Below the pieces are notes generated by a model, which was not told the DNA's origin, searched no databases, and saw only the letters and a list, made by a program, of their open reading frames with translations. This document shows positions 33,362 to 43,144 of a DNA stretch of 64,000 nt, piece by piece (position 1 is the first letter of the stretch; the number at the start of each line of letters is the position of its first letter). The position numbers and the translations under genes are program-made. The DNA comes from DASRHT01 sp035293765 (GTDB lineage: Bacteria > Chloroflexota > Ktedonobacteria > Ktedonobacterales > Ktedonobacteraceae): NCBI GenBank assembly GCA_035293765.1, contig DATGMF010000003.1:1-64000 (forward strand), in the 5' to 3' direction.

Positions 33362-34792
33362 CTACTCCTTTTTGCGATCCTCCGGCGGAGGTTCGTCCGT
33401 TGGCGAGAGCATACGCAGTAAGCGCGCGGGTACCCCAACTACTAACGCTCCAGGAGGGACATCTCTGTTTACAACAGCGCCTGAGCCAGTATAGGCATGG
33501 TCGCCCACTGTAACAGGAGCAATTAATATTGTATCACAGCCAAGAAAGGCCCCTTCACCAATGATCGTCGGGTGCTTGTGCTTGCCATCATAATTCGAAG
33601 TGATCGTGCCTGCGCCGATATTGGTATGCGCGCCCACGGTGGCGTCGCCAAGATAGCTGACGTGGTGGATATCCGTCTCGGGTCCGATATATGAATTTTT
33701 TATTTCAGCAAAATTGCCCATGCGCACGCCGCGCGCCAGGTGCGCGCCAGGGCGACAATGGCTGAACGGTCCCATGCTTACATCATCCTCAAAGGTTGAT
33801 GCTTCAACCACAGAGTTGCGGATAACGCAGCGTGCTCCGATTTTTGAATCATCAATAGTTGTCGCCGGCCCAATCCTGCACGCCGGGCCGATGATTGTTT
33901 TACCTGTGATCATTGTGCCGGGCAAAATGACGGTATCGATGCCAATCTCCGCCTCATCATCGATATAGGTGGTGGCGGGATCGACGATGGTTACGCCGTC
34001 ATACATATGCCGTTCCAGCACGCGCTGGCGCAATAGCCGTTCAGCCTCAGCCAGTTGCACGCGGTTATTGACGCCAATGGTCTCGTCCAGCGTCCCCTGC
34101 ACGCTGACAATGGTGCATCCCTGTGAGCTGGCAATACCGATCAAGTCGGTCAGATAGTACTCGCCGGAGGGGTTGCGCGGCAAGTTCTGAAGCGTGGGCC
34201 AGAGCCAGGAACGCTCAAAGCAGTACACGCCCGAATTGATCTCATTGATGCGTTTCTGCTCTTCGGTCGCGCGTTTGACCTCGACAATCTCCTGAATGCG
34301 TCCGTCAGCGTTACGCACCACGCGGCCAAAATCGGACGGTTGATTCGTGCATGCAGTCAGAAAGGTCACTATCGCCTTCTGAGTAAGATGCTCGGCGAGG
34401 ACGCGAGCAAGAATTTCGCTACGGACCAGAGGCGTATCGCCGTAGCAGACAAGAACGGTTTGCGGCAGCGGATCGAGTTCGTCAACCACGGGTTGCGCGG
34501 CAAGCACAGCGTCGCCGGTTCCCAGTTGCTCTTGCTGGATCGCATACAGGCAACGTTCGCCAAAGGCAGCTTTCACCTGTGCTGCTTCGTGTCCAAGCAC
34601 AACGATAGGACGATGGACCGAAACAGGCTCAGGAATGGCTTTGAAGGATGGGGCGGAGGGAATGGCTTCAACCGACTTGAGTACATGAGCCAGCAGGGGA
34701 GCGCCAGCGAGTTGATGGAGCACCTTAGGCAATGTTGAACGCATCCGCGTACCTTGACCTGCTGCCAGCACTACGGTCGCATATGTGTTCAT
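33362..34792 (-). CDS. glmU: Bifunctional UDP-N-acetylglucosamine pyrophosphorylase / glucosamine-1-phosphate acetyltransferase
   Basis: 476 residues. The uridylyltransferase domain begins VVLAAGQGTRMRSTLPKVLH (about 8-27) and includes CYGDTPLV. The left-handed beta-helix acetyltransferase (about 255-460) shows hexapeptide repeats and NFAEIKNSYIG, HVSYLGDATVG and NIGAGTITSNYDG. It makes UDP-GlcNAc for peptidoglycan. An insert between residues 45 and 60 slightly lengthens the N-terminal domain. It is the first gene of a three-gene operon. Confidence 0.95.
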   Translation of the reverse strand: MNTYATVVLAAGQGTRMRSTLPKVLHQLAGAPLLAHVLKSVEAIPSAPSFKAIPEPVSVHRPIVVLGHEAAQVKAAFGERCLYAIQQEQLGTGDAVLAAQPVVDELDPLPQTVLVCYGDTPLVRSEILARVLAEHLTQKAIVTFLTACTNQPSDFGRVVRNADGRIQEIVEVKRATEEQKRINEINSGVYCFERSWLWPTLQNLPRNPSGEYYLTDLIGIASSQGCTIVSVQGTLDETIGVNNRVQLAEAERLLRQRVLERHMYDGVTIVDPATTYIDDEAEIGIDTVILPGTMITGKTIIGPACRIGPATTIDDSKIGARCVIRNSVVEASTFEDDVSMGPFSHCRPGAHLARGVRMGNFAEIKNSYIGPETDIHHVSYLGDATVGAHTNIGAGTITSNYDGKHKHPTIIGEGAFLGCDTILIAPVTVGDHAYTGSGAVVNRDVPPGALVVGVPARLLRMLSPTDEPPPEDRKKE

Positions 34793-34974
34793 GATAAAAT
34801 TTACAGACCTTTGTGTATTTTAGATGGCTAAGGATGCAGGAGCGGCCTTGATAATTTAAACTATGTTGCATCACGAGAAGAGACTGGCTCCGGCCAGGTT
34901 AGAAGCCACCTGGATGATTTTCCCGCTTTGCACCCACACGCAACCAACATACTTCATCATCTTAATAAAAGAGG

Positions 34975-35046
34975 CTCGGGCGCTAGGATTCGAACCTAGG
35001 AATAACGGATCCAAAGTCCGTCGCCTTACCGCTTGGCCACGCCCGA
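34975..35046 (-). tRNA. tRNA-Gln (TTG)
   Basis: 72-nt cloverleaf on the minus strand: 7-bp acceptor starting TCGGGCG with its perfect complement, anticodon loop CTTTGGA (anticodon TTG), T loop GTTCGAATC and discriminator G. CCA is not encoded. Confidence 0.95.
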
Positions 35047-35149
35047 TCATCATGTAGCTTACAGAACCGTAAGCATGCCGTGATTATATCATGCCCCTAC
35101 AGTTTTAGCAATATATCAAAATGGGATTCTGCGTTATTTAGCACAAAAA

Positions 35150-35338
35150 TTACTGCTTGTCCCGTTTAATTCTGCGCTCTTGCACAAATTGCTCAAAATC
35201 ATCGACGCGAATACGAAGGACCTTGCCAAAACGATACGCGATCAGCGACCCATCACGGATATAAGTGCGTATGGTTTCTTCTTTTAAGCTAAGGCGTCTG
35301 GCTACTTCTTCGACGGAAAGAAAGTCTTTATCATTCAC
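35150..35338 (-). CDS. Small excisionase-type helix-turn-helix protein
   Basis: 62 residues: FLSVEEVARRLSLKEETIRT forms a MerR-like HTH, and YRFGKVLRIRVDDFEQFV the wing. This is the helix-turn-helix domain 17 (excisionase-family) architecture. Such small proteins bind DNA, acting as recombination factors or regulators. No integrase or mobile element is adjacent, so a stand-alone regulator is more likely. The ribosome site is weak. Confidence 0.8.
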   Translation of the reverse strand: MNDKDFLSVEEVARRLSLKEETIRTYIRDGSLIAYRFGKVLRIRVDDFEQFVQERRIKRDKQ

Positions 35339-35490
35339 GGCAGTATCCTGTTTTTATGGTAATTATAGGTCAAAACGCAAAACTACGTCAATAAAGCTTG
35401 ACAGATGCAATAAAGCTCATCTCTATTAGTGTAAGACAGTAAATACTTGTAGATACAGGTAGCAAACAGCCAGGAGAAGTATATAGCGAT

Positions 35491-35564
35491 GTAGGGGCCA
35501 TCCCTTGCGCTTGCCCCGCAAGCCGTTCGACCTGTTCAGGGCAGGCGCAAGGCACTGCCCCTAC
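35491..35564. repeat. Long GTAGGGGC palindrome, copy 3
   Basis: 74 bases that begin GTAGGGGC and end GCCCCTAC, with further internal pairing (CCTTGCGC with GCGCAAGG, and CTTGC with GCAAG). As RNA it would fold into a long hairpin. It is an expanded member of the palindrome family and lies just after thpR on the minus strand. Confidence 0.75.
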
Positions 35565-35574
35565 AATCAAGCTC

Positions 35575-36162
35575 TTACTGGGCAACTCCGCCAAACACAT
35601 ACTCATGCAAGCTGGTATAATGCGCGCCGCTTCTGGAGAGTTCGCTCTTCATCATATGGATGAGGCTCGCGGAATAGTTGGTGGAAGAGGCAATGCCGCG
35701 CTGGTCGCCCGTGAGCAAGCGCTGGAGTTCCTGTTGTTCGCCGGGGGTCAGGGGAGATTTGATGCGCGCGAGGGTCAGGTGCGGCGAGAAAGGGCGCTGA
35801 TCGATCTCGAAGCCGCGCTGCTCTAGCGCTTGATTGAGGAGGCGATGCAGCCGTACGAGCGAGCCCGATGGCTCTTCGATGCCCATCCAGATAATGCGCG
35901 GCTGGCGCGGCGAGCCAAATATGCCGAGCCGCGAGAGGCGGTAGGAGAAGGCTTTGACCTGCCGAGCAGCCGCGGCGGATGCGTTCATAGCCTCGCTGAG
36001 CTGCTCGTCGTTTAGCTCGCCAAGAAAGGCCAGCGTGAGATGGATACCGGCAGGATCGAGCCAGCGCACGCCAGGCAATGCCCGCGCCACCTGGCGGGTC
36101 ACTTCCTCCAGGTGGCGTTGCAAGGCGGTATTCATTTCCAGGGCAATAAATGTTCTGGTCAT
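35575..36162 (-). CDS. thpR: RNA 2',3'-cyclic phosphodiesterase (2H family)
   Basis: 195 residues with the two HxTx signatures of 2H phosphoesterases: HLTLAFLGE at His41 and HLTLARIK at His128. The family was first described as 2'-5' RNA ligase; the main activity of ThpR is opening 2',3'-cyclic phosphates. The start codon overlaps the ftsH stop by four bases, so the two genes are translationally coupled. Confidence 0.92.
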   Translation of the reverse strand: MTRTFIALEMNTALQRHLEEVTRQVARALPGVRWLDPAGIHLTLAFLGELNDEQLSEAMNASAAAARQVKAFSYRLSRLGIFGSPRQPRIIWMGIEEPSGSLVRLHRLLNQALEQRGFEIDQRPFSPHLTLARIKSPLTPGEQQELQRLLTGDQRGIASSTNYSASLIHMMKSELSRSGAHYTSLHEYVFGGVAQ

Positions 36163-38003
36163 GCGGCAAACAGCAAGCTATCGAGTTCCGCCCCGTCGAT
36201 GGTCTCGACCTGGATCAGATGCTCAGAGATAGCAATCAACTTCTCTTTCTTCTCACGTAAGATATTGAGGGCCGTGGCGTATGCCTGCTCGACGAGTGTG
36301 GAGATTTCGGCATCAATCTTCGCCGCAGTTTCGGCGCTGATCGACGAGTTGCCTTCGGCGTCCGGCTTGAGCAAAACATTGCCAAGCGAGGTCATGCCGA
36401 ACTCGCAGACCATGCGGCGAGCGATATTGGTCACATACTCTATATCCTGGCTGGCGCCCGTCGTGATATCGCCAAACATGATCTCCTCCGCCGCACGTCC
36501 GCCCATCGCTCCCGCCATCTTCGCCAGCAGTTCCGAGCGCCGCATCAAGTAGCGGTCCTCAGCCGGAGCCTGCACGGTAATGCCCAGCGCCATACCGCGC
36601 GCAATTGCCGACACTTTCTGCACAGGATCGGCTCCGGGCATTGAGCGCATCACAATGGCATGGCCGACTTCGTGATAGGCGATGATCGCCTTCTCGGCCT
36701 CAGTGATCATGCGACTCTTGCGCTCAGGGCCAGCCATCACGCGCAGGATCGACTCCTCCAGATGGGGCTTACTGATCAGGCTCTCGCCATCGCGGGCGGC
36801 CAGCAGAGCGGCTTCATTCAAAAGATTGGCAAGATCGGCGCCGGAGAAGCCTGCCGTCTGCCGCGCCAGATCGGTCAGCGTGACTTCGGGTGCAAACGGC
36901 TTCCCTTCGGCATGGACTTCAAGAATGGCGAGGCGACCGCGAATATCCGGCTTATCCAGCATCACACGACGATCAAAGCGGCCCGGGCGCAGCAGAGCGG
37001 GATCAAGTACATCGGGCCGATTGGTGGCAGCAATCACCACAATGTTGGTATGCCTGTCAAAGCCATCCATCTCGACCAGCAACTGATTGAGCGTCTGCTC
37101 GCGCTCGTCGTTGCCGCCCGTGCTTGAGTTATTGCGCTGGCGACCGACGGCATCGATCTCGTCGATGAAGATAATGCACGGGGCATGCTCTCTGGCTTCC
37201 TTGAAGAGGCTACGCACGCGAGCGGCACCGACACCGACAAACATCTCCACGAATTCAGAGCCGCTAATATTATAAAAAGCAACGCCAGCTTCGCCCGCGA
37301 CCGCGCGCGAAATCAACGTCTTGCCGGTACCTGGCGCACCCACCAGCAGGACGCCTTTGGGAGTGCGCGCGCCCATCGCCGTAAAGCGATCTGGATGTTT
37401 GAGAAACTCGACGATCTCCTGTAGCTCCGTCTTCGCCTCCTCGACGCCTGCGACATCTTTAAATAACACGGTCGGACGCGACTCGTTGAAGCGCCGCGCC
37501 TTTGAGCGAGCAAAGGGCATGGCCTGGCCGCCTACGTTATTGCGCCGGATGAAATAATACATGCCACCAATAACGAGCACAATCAGCAGCAGGTCTACTA
37601 CTCCCTGCGCCCACTGGTTGCGCTGACCATTATCGATATTGACGGTCACGCCATCGCGCCGCAGTATCTCGGTTATCGGCTGCCCATCTTCTTTGACGGC
37701 ATGGTACTGATTCCCCGCGCTACTCCTGGCTAGTACGTCACTGCCACTGATCGTCACCGACTTTAACTGGTGATGATCGGCCATGTTGAGCAAATCGCTA
37801 ATCGGCTTCTCCTGAACCGAATTTCCCCCTACGGTAATACTTACAAAGCGAATCCCTGCAACCAGCAGCAAGAGTACGCCTAACATTACCAGCACCGCTA
37901 CTCTGTAACGCAGCAGCAGCTTTTGCATCTTCGCCATTTTCGGAGATGTGTTCTGCGTTTTGGGATTCGTTGTCTCTCGGTTATCTTTCTGGGGAATTTC
38001 CAT
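36159..38003 (-). CDS. ftsH: ATP-dependent zinc metalloprotease FtsH
   Basis: 614 residues. A transmembrane helix (about 33-52), a short extracytoplasmic domain and a second helix (about 135-152) anchor it. The AAA domain has Walker A GAPGTGKT (222-229), Walker B CIIFIDEIDAVG and the second region of homology ATNRPDVLDPALLRPGRFDR. The protease zinc motif is HEVGH (444-448). It degrades membrane and regulatory proteins as a hexamer. A promoter lies about 140 bases upstream. Confidence 0.96.
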   Translation of the reverse strand: MEIPQKDNRETTNPKTQNTSPKMAKMQKLLLRYRVAVLVMLGVLLLLVAGIRFVSITVGGNSVQEKPISDLLNMADHHQLKSVTISGSDVLARSSAGNQYHAVKEDGQPITEILRRDGVTVNIDNGQRNQWAQGVVDLLLIVLVIGGMYYFIRRNNVGGQAMPFARSKARRFNESRPTVLFKDVAGVEEAKTELQEIVEFLKHPDRFTAMGARTPKGVLLVGAPGTGKTLISRAVAGEAGVAFYNISGSEFVEMFVGVGAARVRSLFKEAREHAPCIIFIDEIDAVGRQRNNSSTGGNDEREQTLNQLLVEMDGFDRHTNIVVIAATNRPDVLDPALLRPGRFDRRVMLDKPDIRGRLAILEVHAEGKPFAPEVTLTDLARQTAGFSGADLANLLNEAALLAARDGESLISKPHLEESILRVMAGPERKSRMITEAEKAIIAYHEVGHAIVMRSMPGADPVQKVSAIARGMALGITVQAPAEDRYLMRRSELLAKMAGAMGGRAAEEIMFGDITTGASQDIEYVTNIARRMVCEFGMTSLGNVLLKPDAEGNSSISAETAAKIDAEISTLVEQAYATALNILREKKEKLIAISEHLIQVETIDGAELDSLLFAA

Positions 38004-38441
38004 GCGAAGTCATCAGCCCCTTCTATTGCTTTCCAGGTCTATTCCTTAAAACTCCGGGTCTATAGCTACTATACAACCCGGAACCTACATATTCCACACT
38101 ACGTCTCGCTGTATCATTGGATTTCAACAGGCACATGAGGTTAGAGGTAGTATAGCGTATGAGATTCTATTTAGCAAGATAAGTATAAGCTTAGAAGGCT
38201 GAGAAAGCTTAAAATCCAGTACTTTTAGCGTAGGAAAAATGGAATCAATCAGCGTATGCAAGCAAGCGACCTAATTATGCTATCAACAGCATTTCCTTGT
38301 ACAAACGGCTATTTCAGAGTATACTTATGGTTAAGTTGGTGAATTTAGAGCCACTGTTTCACCAGCTTCGCTAGCAACACTGGTCTCCGGTTCCTTATCA
38401 TAACCCATTGCAGAGAGGAATTATTCAGAAGGGAGTCTTCC
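38004..38441. promoter_or_regulatory. Divergent ftsH / transporter promoter region
   Basis: 438 bases without a gene. For ftsH, on the minus strand: TTGCTA (38172-38177), 17 bp, TATACT (38149-38154). The resulting 140-nt leader contains a nested hairpin (CCGGGT 38054-38059 with ACCCGG 38076-38081, inner TATAG/CTATA). For the transporter: TTGTAC (38297-38302), 17 bp, TATACT (38320-38325), with a leader of about 110 nt. Confidence 0.65.
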
Positions 38442-39692
38442 ATGAGCAGCACAGCCACTAGTAGTTCTTCCCTCCCCAATCGTTGGGTCATTGCCATCGC
38501 AGCCTTTATTATGCAGCTTGCCCTGGGCGCTGTCTATGCCTGGAGTGTCTTTCTCACTCCGGTAACTACCGCCTACCACGTCACTAAGGCGCAAGGCAAC
38601 CTCACATTCAGCTTTGCCCTGCTCGCTTTAGGCGTCACCGCCGGTTTTGGCGGCTATTTTAACAGTCGTTTTGGGCCGCGCACTATCGCTACCGTTGCGG
38701 GTATTTTCTATGGGGTGGGGGTAGCTCTTGCCGGCTTCGTTGCGCCCAATATCTATCTGCTCTACCTGACCTACGGCATCATCGGGGGCATTGGCCTGGG
38801 ACTTGGCTACATTGTCGCCCTGGCAATGCTGATTAAGTGGTTCCCGGATCGGCGCGGCTTTATCACTGGTCTGGCGGTGGCGGGCTTCGGCGCTGGCGCT
38901 GCCATTACCGGCCCGGTTGCGGCTGCCTATCTGCTGCCCAGTCTGAAGCTCAGCAACACGTTCCTTGTTCTCGGGATCGCCTACTTCATCATCGTTGTTG
39001 TTGCGGCCCAGTTCTTCCGCACCGCGCCCGAAGGTTACGCTCCCGCCGGTTGGACCCCGACACCAAAGCTGCAGGAAATTCGCTCTACACGCGAATATAC
39101 ACTGGGAGAGTCGCTTACTTCCCCCAGATGGTATGTCCTGTGGCTTATTCTGGCACTGAACGTCACGGCAGGAGCCGCACTGATCTCGGTTGCTTCGCCG
39201 GTGGCTCAGGACTTCACCAAAGTTGGATCTGCTCTCGCCTCTACTCTGGTGATTACCATCTCGATCTTTAATGGCGCGGGGCGCCTGTTCTGGGGCTGGC
39301 TCTCGGATGCCATCGGTCGCCCATTCACCTTCCTGAGCCTGTTTGTGATCCAGATCTTTGCCTTCGCCCTGACGCCCTTTATCGGCAATTTCGCGCTCCT
39401 CTTTATACCATTTTCAATCGTTGGCTTGTGCTACGGCGGCGGCTTCGGGACCATGCCAGCTTTCGCGGCAGACTTCTTCGGCCCCAAAAACGCTGGCACG
39501 ATCTATGGCGCGATGCTGACAGCATGGAGCGCTGGCGGTATTGTTGGTCCCCTGCTTATCGCGAGCATAGACACCAGGACAGCTCTTTTCATTATCGCTG
39601 GCATCATGCTGGTAAGCTGCGCCCTGCCGTTGATCGCTCGCGCTCAAGCACGCCAGGAACAGCCTGCGCCAGTCGCTACCGGCGGGAAATAG
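38442..39692 (+). CDS. OFA-family MFS transporter (formate/oxalate type)
   Basis: 416 residues with 12 predicted helices. PNRWVIAIAAFIMQLALGAV at the N-terminus, YAWSVF and PDRRGFITGLAVAGFGAGA are typical of the oxalate/formate antiporter family of the major facilitator superfamily. Substrates known in the family include oxalate, formate and other small carboxylates. The next genes on the same strand encode formate dehydrogenase, so import or exchange of formate is the best inference. A hairpin (39714-39741) follows, so it is probably a separate transcription unit. Confidence 0.85.
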   Translation: MSSTATSSSSLPNRWVIAIAAFIMQLALGAVYAWSVFLTPVTTAYHVTKAQGNLTFSFALLALGVTAGFGGYFNSRFGPRTIATVAGIFYGVGVALAGFVAPNIYLLYLTYGIIGGIGLGLGYIVALAMLIKWFPDRRGFITGLAVAGFGAGAAITGPVAAAYLLPSLKLSNTFLVLGIAYFIIVVVAAQFFRTAPEGYAPAGWTPTPKLQEIRSTREYTLGESLTSPRWYVLWLILALNVTAGAALISVASPVAQDFTKVGSALASTLVITISIFNGAGRLFWGWLSDAIGRPFTFLSLFVIQIFAFALTPFIGNFALLFIPFSIVGLCYGGGFGTMPAFAADFFGPKNAGTIYGAMLTAWSAGGIVGPLLIASIDTRTALFIIAGIMLVSCALPLIARAQARQEQPAPVATGGK

Positions 39693-39713
39693 CATTCTCG
39701 CGCCATAATTTGC

Positions 39714-39741
39714 GTCACCAGGGACATATATCCCTGGTGAC
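39714..39741 (+). terminator. Hairpin after the OFA transporter
   Basis: Perfect 11-bp stem GTCACCAGGGA (39714-39724) with its complement at 39731-39741, without a T run. Confidence 0.6.
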
Positions 39742-39867
39742 CCGCTATCTCCAGCAGGTTCCTCCCCGGCTTTACAGTATTGACGTTAAATTTTGACGCA
39801 CACCTGCTGGTTTATTCGTAACCTGGCGCTATGGTACAATATAGCCACATTCATACCAGGGAATAAG

Positions 39868-42800
39868 GTGAGCAAGAAGCGGCGGCGAGACCCCGTCCGG
39901 GATATCCCACAAGAAGGAATGCATGCTATGCAAGAACACTCATTATTGCCAGAGGTAGTGCAGACCACGATCTCCGAGGTCATGCAGATAGGCTCTACTG
40001 TACAGCCTTTTAGCAAAGAGAGCCTGGAAAAGGCGCCACGCATTCGAGACGCGAAGGTGGTCCACAGCGTCTGCCCGTATTGCGCCGTGGGCTGCGGCCT
40101 GAATGTCTACGTCAAAGATGGGAAGGTGATTGATATCGAGGGCAATCCCGATAGCCCCATCAATCATGGAACGCTCTGCCCGAAAGGGTCCGCAACCTTC
40201 CAATACACGGTCAATCCCAGCCGCCTGACGCAGGTGCTCTACCGCGCGCCGTACAGCACCCATTGGGAAGTCAAATCACTCGCCTGGGCGATGGAACAGA
40301 TCGCCCAGCGGGTGAAAAAGACGCGCGACGAGACCTTTGTCGATTATTTGCCCGATGGGCGTGAAGTCAATCATACCCTGGGCATTGCCTCTCTTGGTGG
40401 GGCCACGCTCGACGTAGAAGAGAACTATCTGATGAAGAAGTTGCTCACCGGCGGGCTCGGCATCGTCTCCATCGAGAACCAGGCCCGTATATGACACAGC
40501 TCTACTGTACCCGGTCTGGGTATAACATTAGGGCGTGGCGGAGCCACGACATTTCCGCAGGATCTCGTTAATAGCGACTGTATCTTAATCATGGGCAGCA
40601 ATATGGCTGAGGCCCATCCGATTGCTTTTGCCAACGTGGTGAAGGCGAAGGAGCGGGGTGCGAAGGTGATCCATGTCGATCCACACTTCTCGCGCACCTC
40701 GGCGCTGGCAAACCTGTATGTGCCGACGCGGGCGGGGTCCGACATCGTCTTCCTGGGTGCGATTATTCGCTACCTGCTGGAGCATAACGCCTATTTCCAC
40801 GAGTACGTGGTGAATTATACCAACGCGCCCATGCTGATCAGCGCAGACTACAAGGACACGGAAGACCTGGATGGCATCTTCTCGGGCTTCGATCCCGCGA
40901 CCGATTCTTATCCTGATGTGAGTAGCTGGGACTACCAGCGCGACGAACACGGGCAGCCCAAAACCGATCCGACGCTGCAAGACCCGCAATGCGTCTTCCA
41001 GATTATGCGCCGCCACTTCGCGCGCTACACGCCGGAGATGGTTGAGCAGACATGCGGGGTGCCGCGCGAAAAGTGGATGCAGGTGGTGCAGACGCTGATC
41101 GAGAATACCGGACGCGAACGCACGACCGCAATCTGCTACGCCGTCGGCTGGACGCAGCAATCGAAGGGTGTGCAAATTATTCGTTCAGCGGCGATTATGC
41201 AGCTTCTGCTGGGCAATATCGGGCGTCCCGGCGGTGGCATCATGGCGCTCCGTGGACACGCGTCGATTCAGGGCTCCACGGACGTTCCAACACTCTATGA
41301 TCTGCTGGCCGGCTATATGCCACAACCAAGCGCGCTCCTACCGCAGCAAACATTAGCCGAATATATCGCAACCTCCGGCCAGAAAACGGGCTGGTGGTCT
41401 AACTTCCCAGCCTATATTATGAGCCTGCTCAAAGCCTGGTACGGCGAGGCCATCCACGACGGCGATAGCGACTGCGGCTACTGCTGGCTGCCCAAAACAG
41501 TGGGCGACCATTCGCACCTGGTCACCAGCTACGATATGCTGGACGGCAAGATCAAAGGCTACTTCCTCTTTGGGCAGAATCCCGCTGCGGGCAGCACCAA
41601 TTCGCGCATGCAACGCCAGGCGTTGGAACAACTGGATTGGATGGTCGTGCGCGACCTTTACGAGGTGGAGTCGGCGGCGTTCTGGTATAAAGGACCAAAG
41701 GGAGAACCGGTCGATCCGAAGAAGGTCAAGACAGAAGTATTTTTACTGCCAGCCGCAGCCTCGACGGAAAAAGAGGGCAGCTTCACCAATACGCAGCGCC
41801 TCTTGCAGTGGCGCGATAAAGCAGTTGACCCGCCCGGCGATGCTCGCTCGGACCTCTGGTTCGTCTACCACCTGGGCAAACGGCTGAAAGAGCTGTACGC
41901 GGATAGTAAAGCGCCGAAAGATCGTCCATTGCAGGCGTTGACCTGGGACTATGACGCGACAGAGCCCGATCCGGATTCGCGCATACCGGACGAGCCAGAC
42001 GCGCTCCTGATCCTGAAAGAAATCAACGGGTACTATGCCCGTCCGCCTGAAGGTTCCGGCGAGTCGCCGGAACGCGTCTATAGCCTGAGAGACGCGCCCC
42101 ATGTGCCGAACTTCGTTGCCCTCAAAGGCGATGGCAGTACGGCCTGCGGCTCCTGGATCTATAGTGGCGTCTATCCAGAGCCGGGCAACAATCGGGCGGC
42201 GTCGCGCATACCCGATGGCTATACGAATTTGCAATGGGGCTTCTCGTGGCCCGCCAACCGGCGCATTCTGTACAATCGCGCCTCGGCTGATCCGCAGGGT
42301 CGTCCGTGGTCGGAGCGCAAAAAGTATGTCTGGTGGGACGAGGAGCAGAAAAAATGGACCGGCTATGATATACCAGACTTCCCGGCCAATAAAGCTCCCG
42401 ACTATACGCCGCCCCCGGGAGCAAAAGGGATGGATGCGATCTCTGGCAGCGATCCTTTTATTATGAAACCGGACGGTCGGGGCTGGCTGTTCGCTCCTAA
42501 AGGGCTGAAGGATGGGCCTCTACCGGCGCATTACGAGCCAGCCGAATCGCCGGTGCATAATGCGCTCTACAAGCAGCAGAGTAACCCGGTGGCTCATTAC
42601 TATCGGGAGCGCAAGGATAACGCTCTTGCGCCTGTTGGGGACGAGCGCTATCCCATTGTCATCACCACCTATCGTCTGACCGAGCATCACCTTAGCGGCC
42701 CTATGACGCGCTGGATGCCCTGGCTCAACGCTTTGCAGCCGGAACTTTTCGCCGAGCTCAGTCCCGAACTGGCGAAGGAGCAGCATATCAAGCATGGGGA

Positions 42801-43068
42801 GCGGATAGTCATCAGCACGCCACGCGGTGAAATCGAGGCGCGGGCAATGGTTACGCGCCGTTTGCGGCCTTTACGGATACAGGGGCGGATGGTTCACCAG
42901 ATTGGTTTGCCCTTCCACTGGGGCTTCCAGGGGAAGAGCAAGGGCAGCATCACCAATGATCTGGCGCATATGGTGCTGGAGCCAAATGTGAGTATCGAGG
43001 AAGCAAAAGCGTTCACCTGCAATGTGCGCCCATTTCAGTATCCTCAAGCGGGTCGTGATAGCCACTAG
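39868..43068 (+). CDS. fdhA: Formate dehydrogenase catalytic subunit, selenocysteine-containing
   Basis: One reading frame of about 1066 codons, interrupted only by TGA at 40492-40494 (about residue 209). Before it: the [4Fe-4S] motif CPYCAVGCGLNVYVKDG, LCPKGSATFQY and SIENQARI. After it: HSSTVPGLGITLGRGGATT and IMGSNMAEAHP, exactly as around Sec in FdnG/FdoG/FdhH. A SECIS-like hairpin follows. The C-terminal domain binds the molybdopterin (ITTYRLTEHHLSGPMTRWMP). It oxidises formate to CO2 with Mo or W. No Tat signal is visible. The start is uncertain: GTG 39868 (AGGGA upstream) or ATG 39919/39928. The last dozen residues come from a repeat element overlapping the gene end. Confidence 0.93.
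40492..40524 (+). promoter_or_regulatory. Selenocysteine codon and SECIS hairpin
   Basis: TGA (40492-40494), then 11 nt, then a hairpin at 40506-40524: stem TACCC/GGGTA extended by a wobble and an A-T pair, loop GGTCT (40513-40517). In E. coli fdhF the spacer is also 11 nt and the loop also carries GGUCU, the contact site for SelB. The agreement in spacing and loop is strong evidence for UGA recoding. Confidence 0.92.
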
Positions 43069-43128
43069 TTCCCGCTGCCCTTTGGAGGAGAAGTATACCA
43101 TCGCATCCGACGTTGTCAAGTGGAAATG
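43031..43128 (-). repeat. Promoter-bearing structured repeat, copy 1
   Basis: One of four related elements of about 100 bp. On the minus strand: CATTTCC, TTGACA (43114-43119), 16 bp, TATACT (43092-43097), then a hairpin-forming core ending GAGGATACTGAAATG. The core stem is AGCGGG/CCCGCT (43047-43052 with 43071-43076) enclosing GTG/CAC. The element overlaps the fdhA end: the fdhA stop (43066-43068) lies inside it. It fills the gap to fdhB. Confidence 0.8.
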
Positions 43129-43144
43129 CAGTAAGGAGTATACA

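Noticed and set aside
39793..43068. fdhA as two separate genes or a nonsense pseudogene
   Set aside because: Both parts are in the same frame, the 96 bases between the UGA and the next ATG encode conserved FdhA residues, and a SECIS hairpin follows the UGA at the canonical distance.
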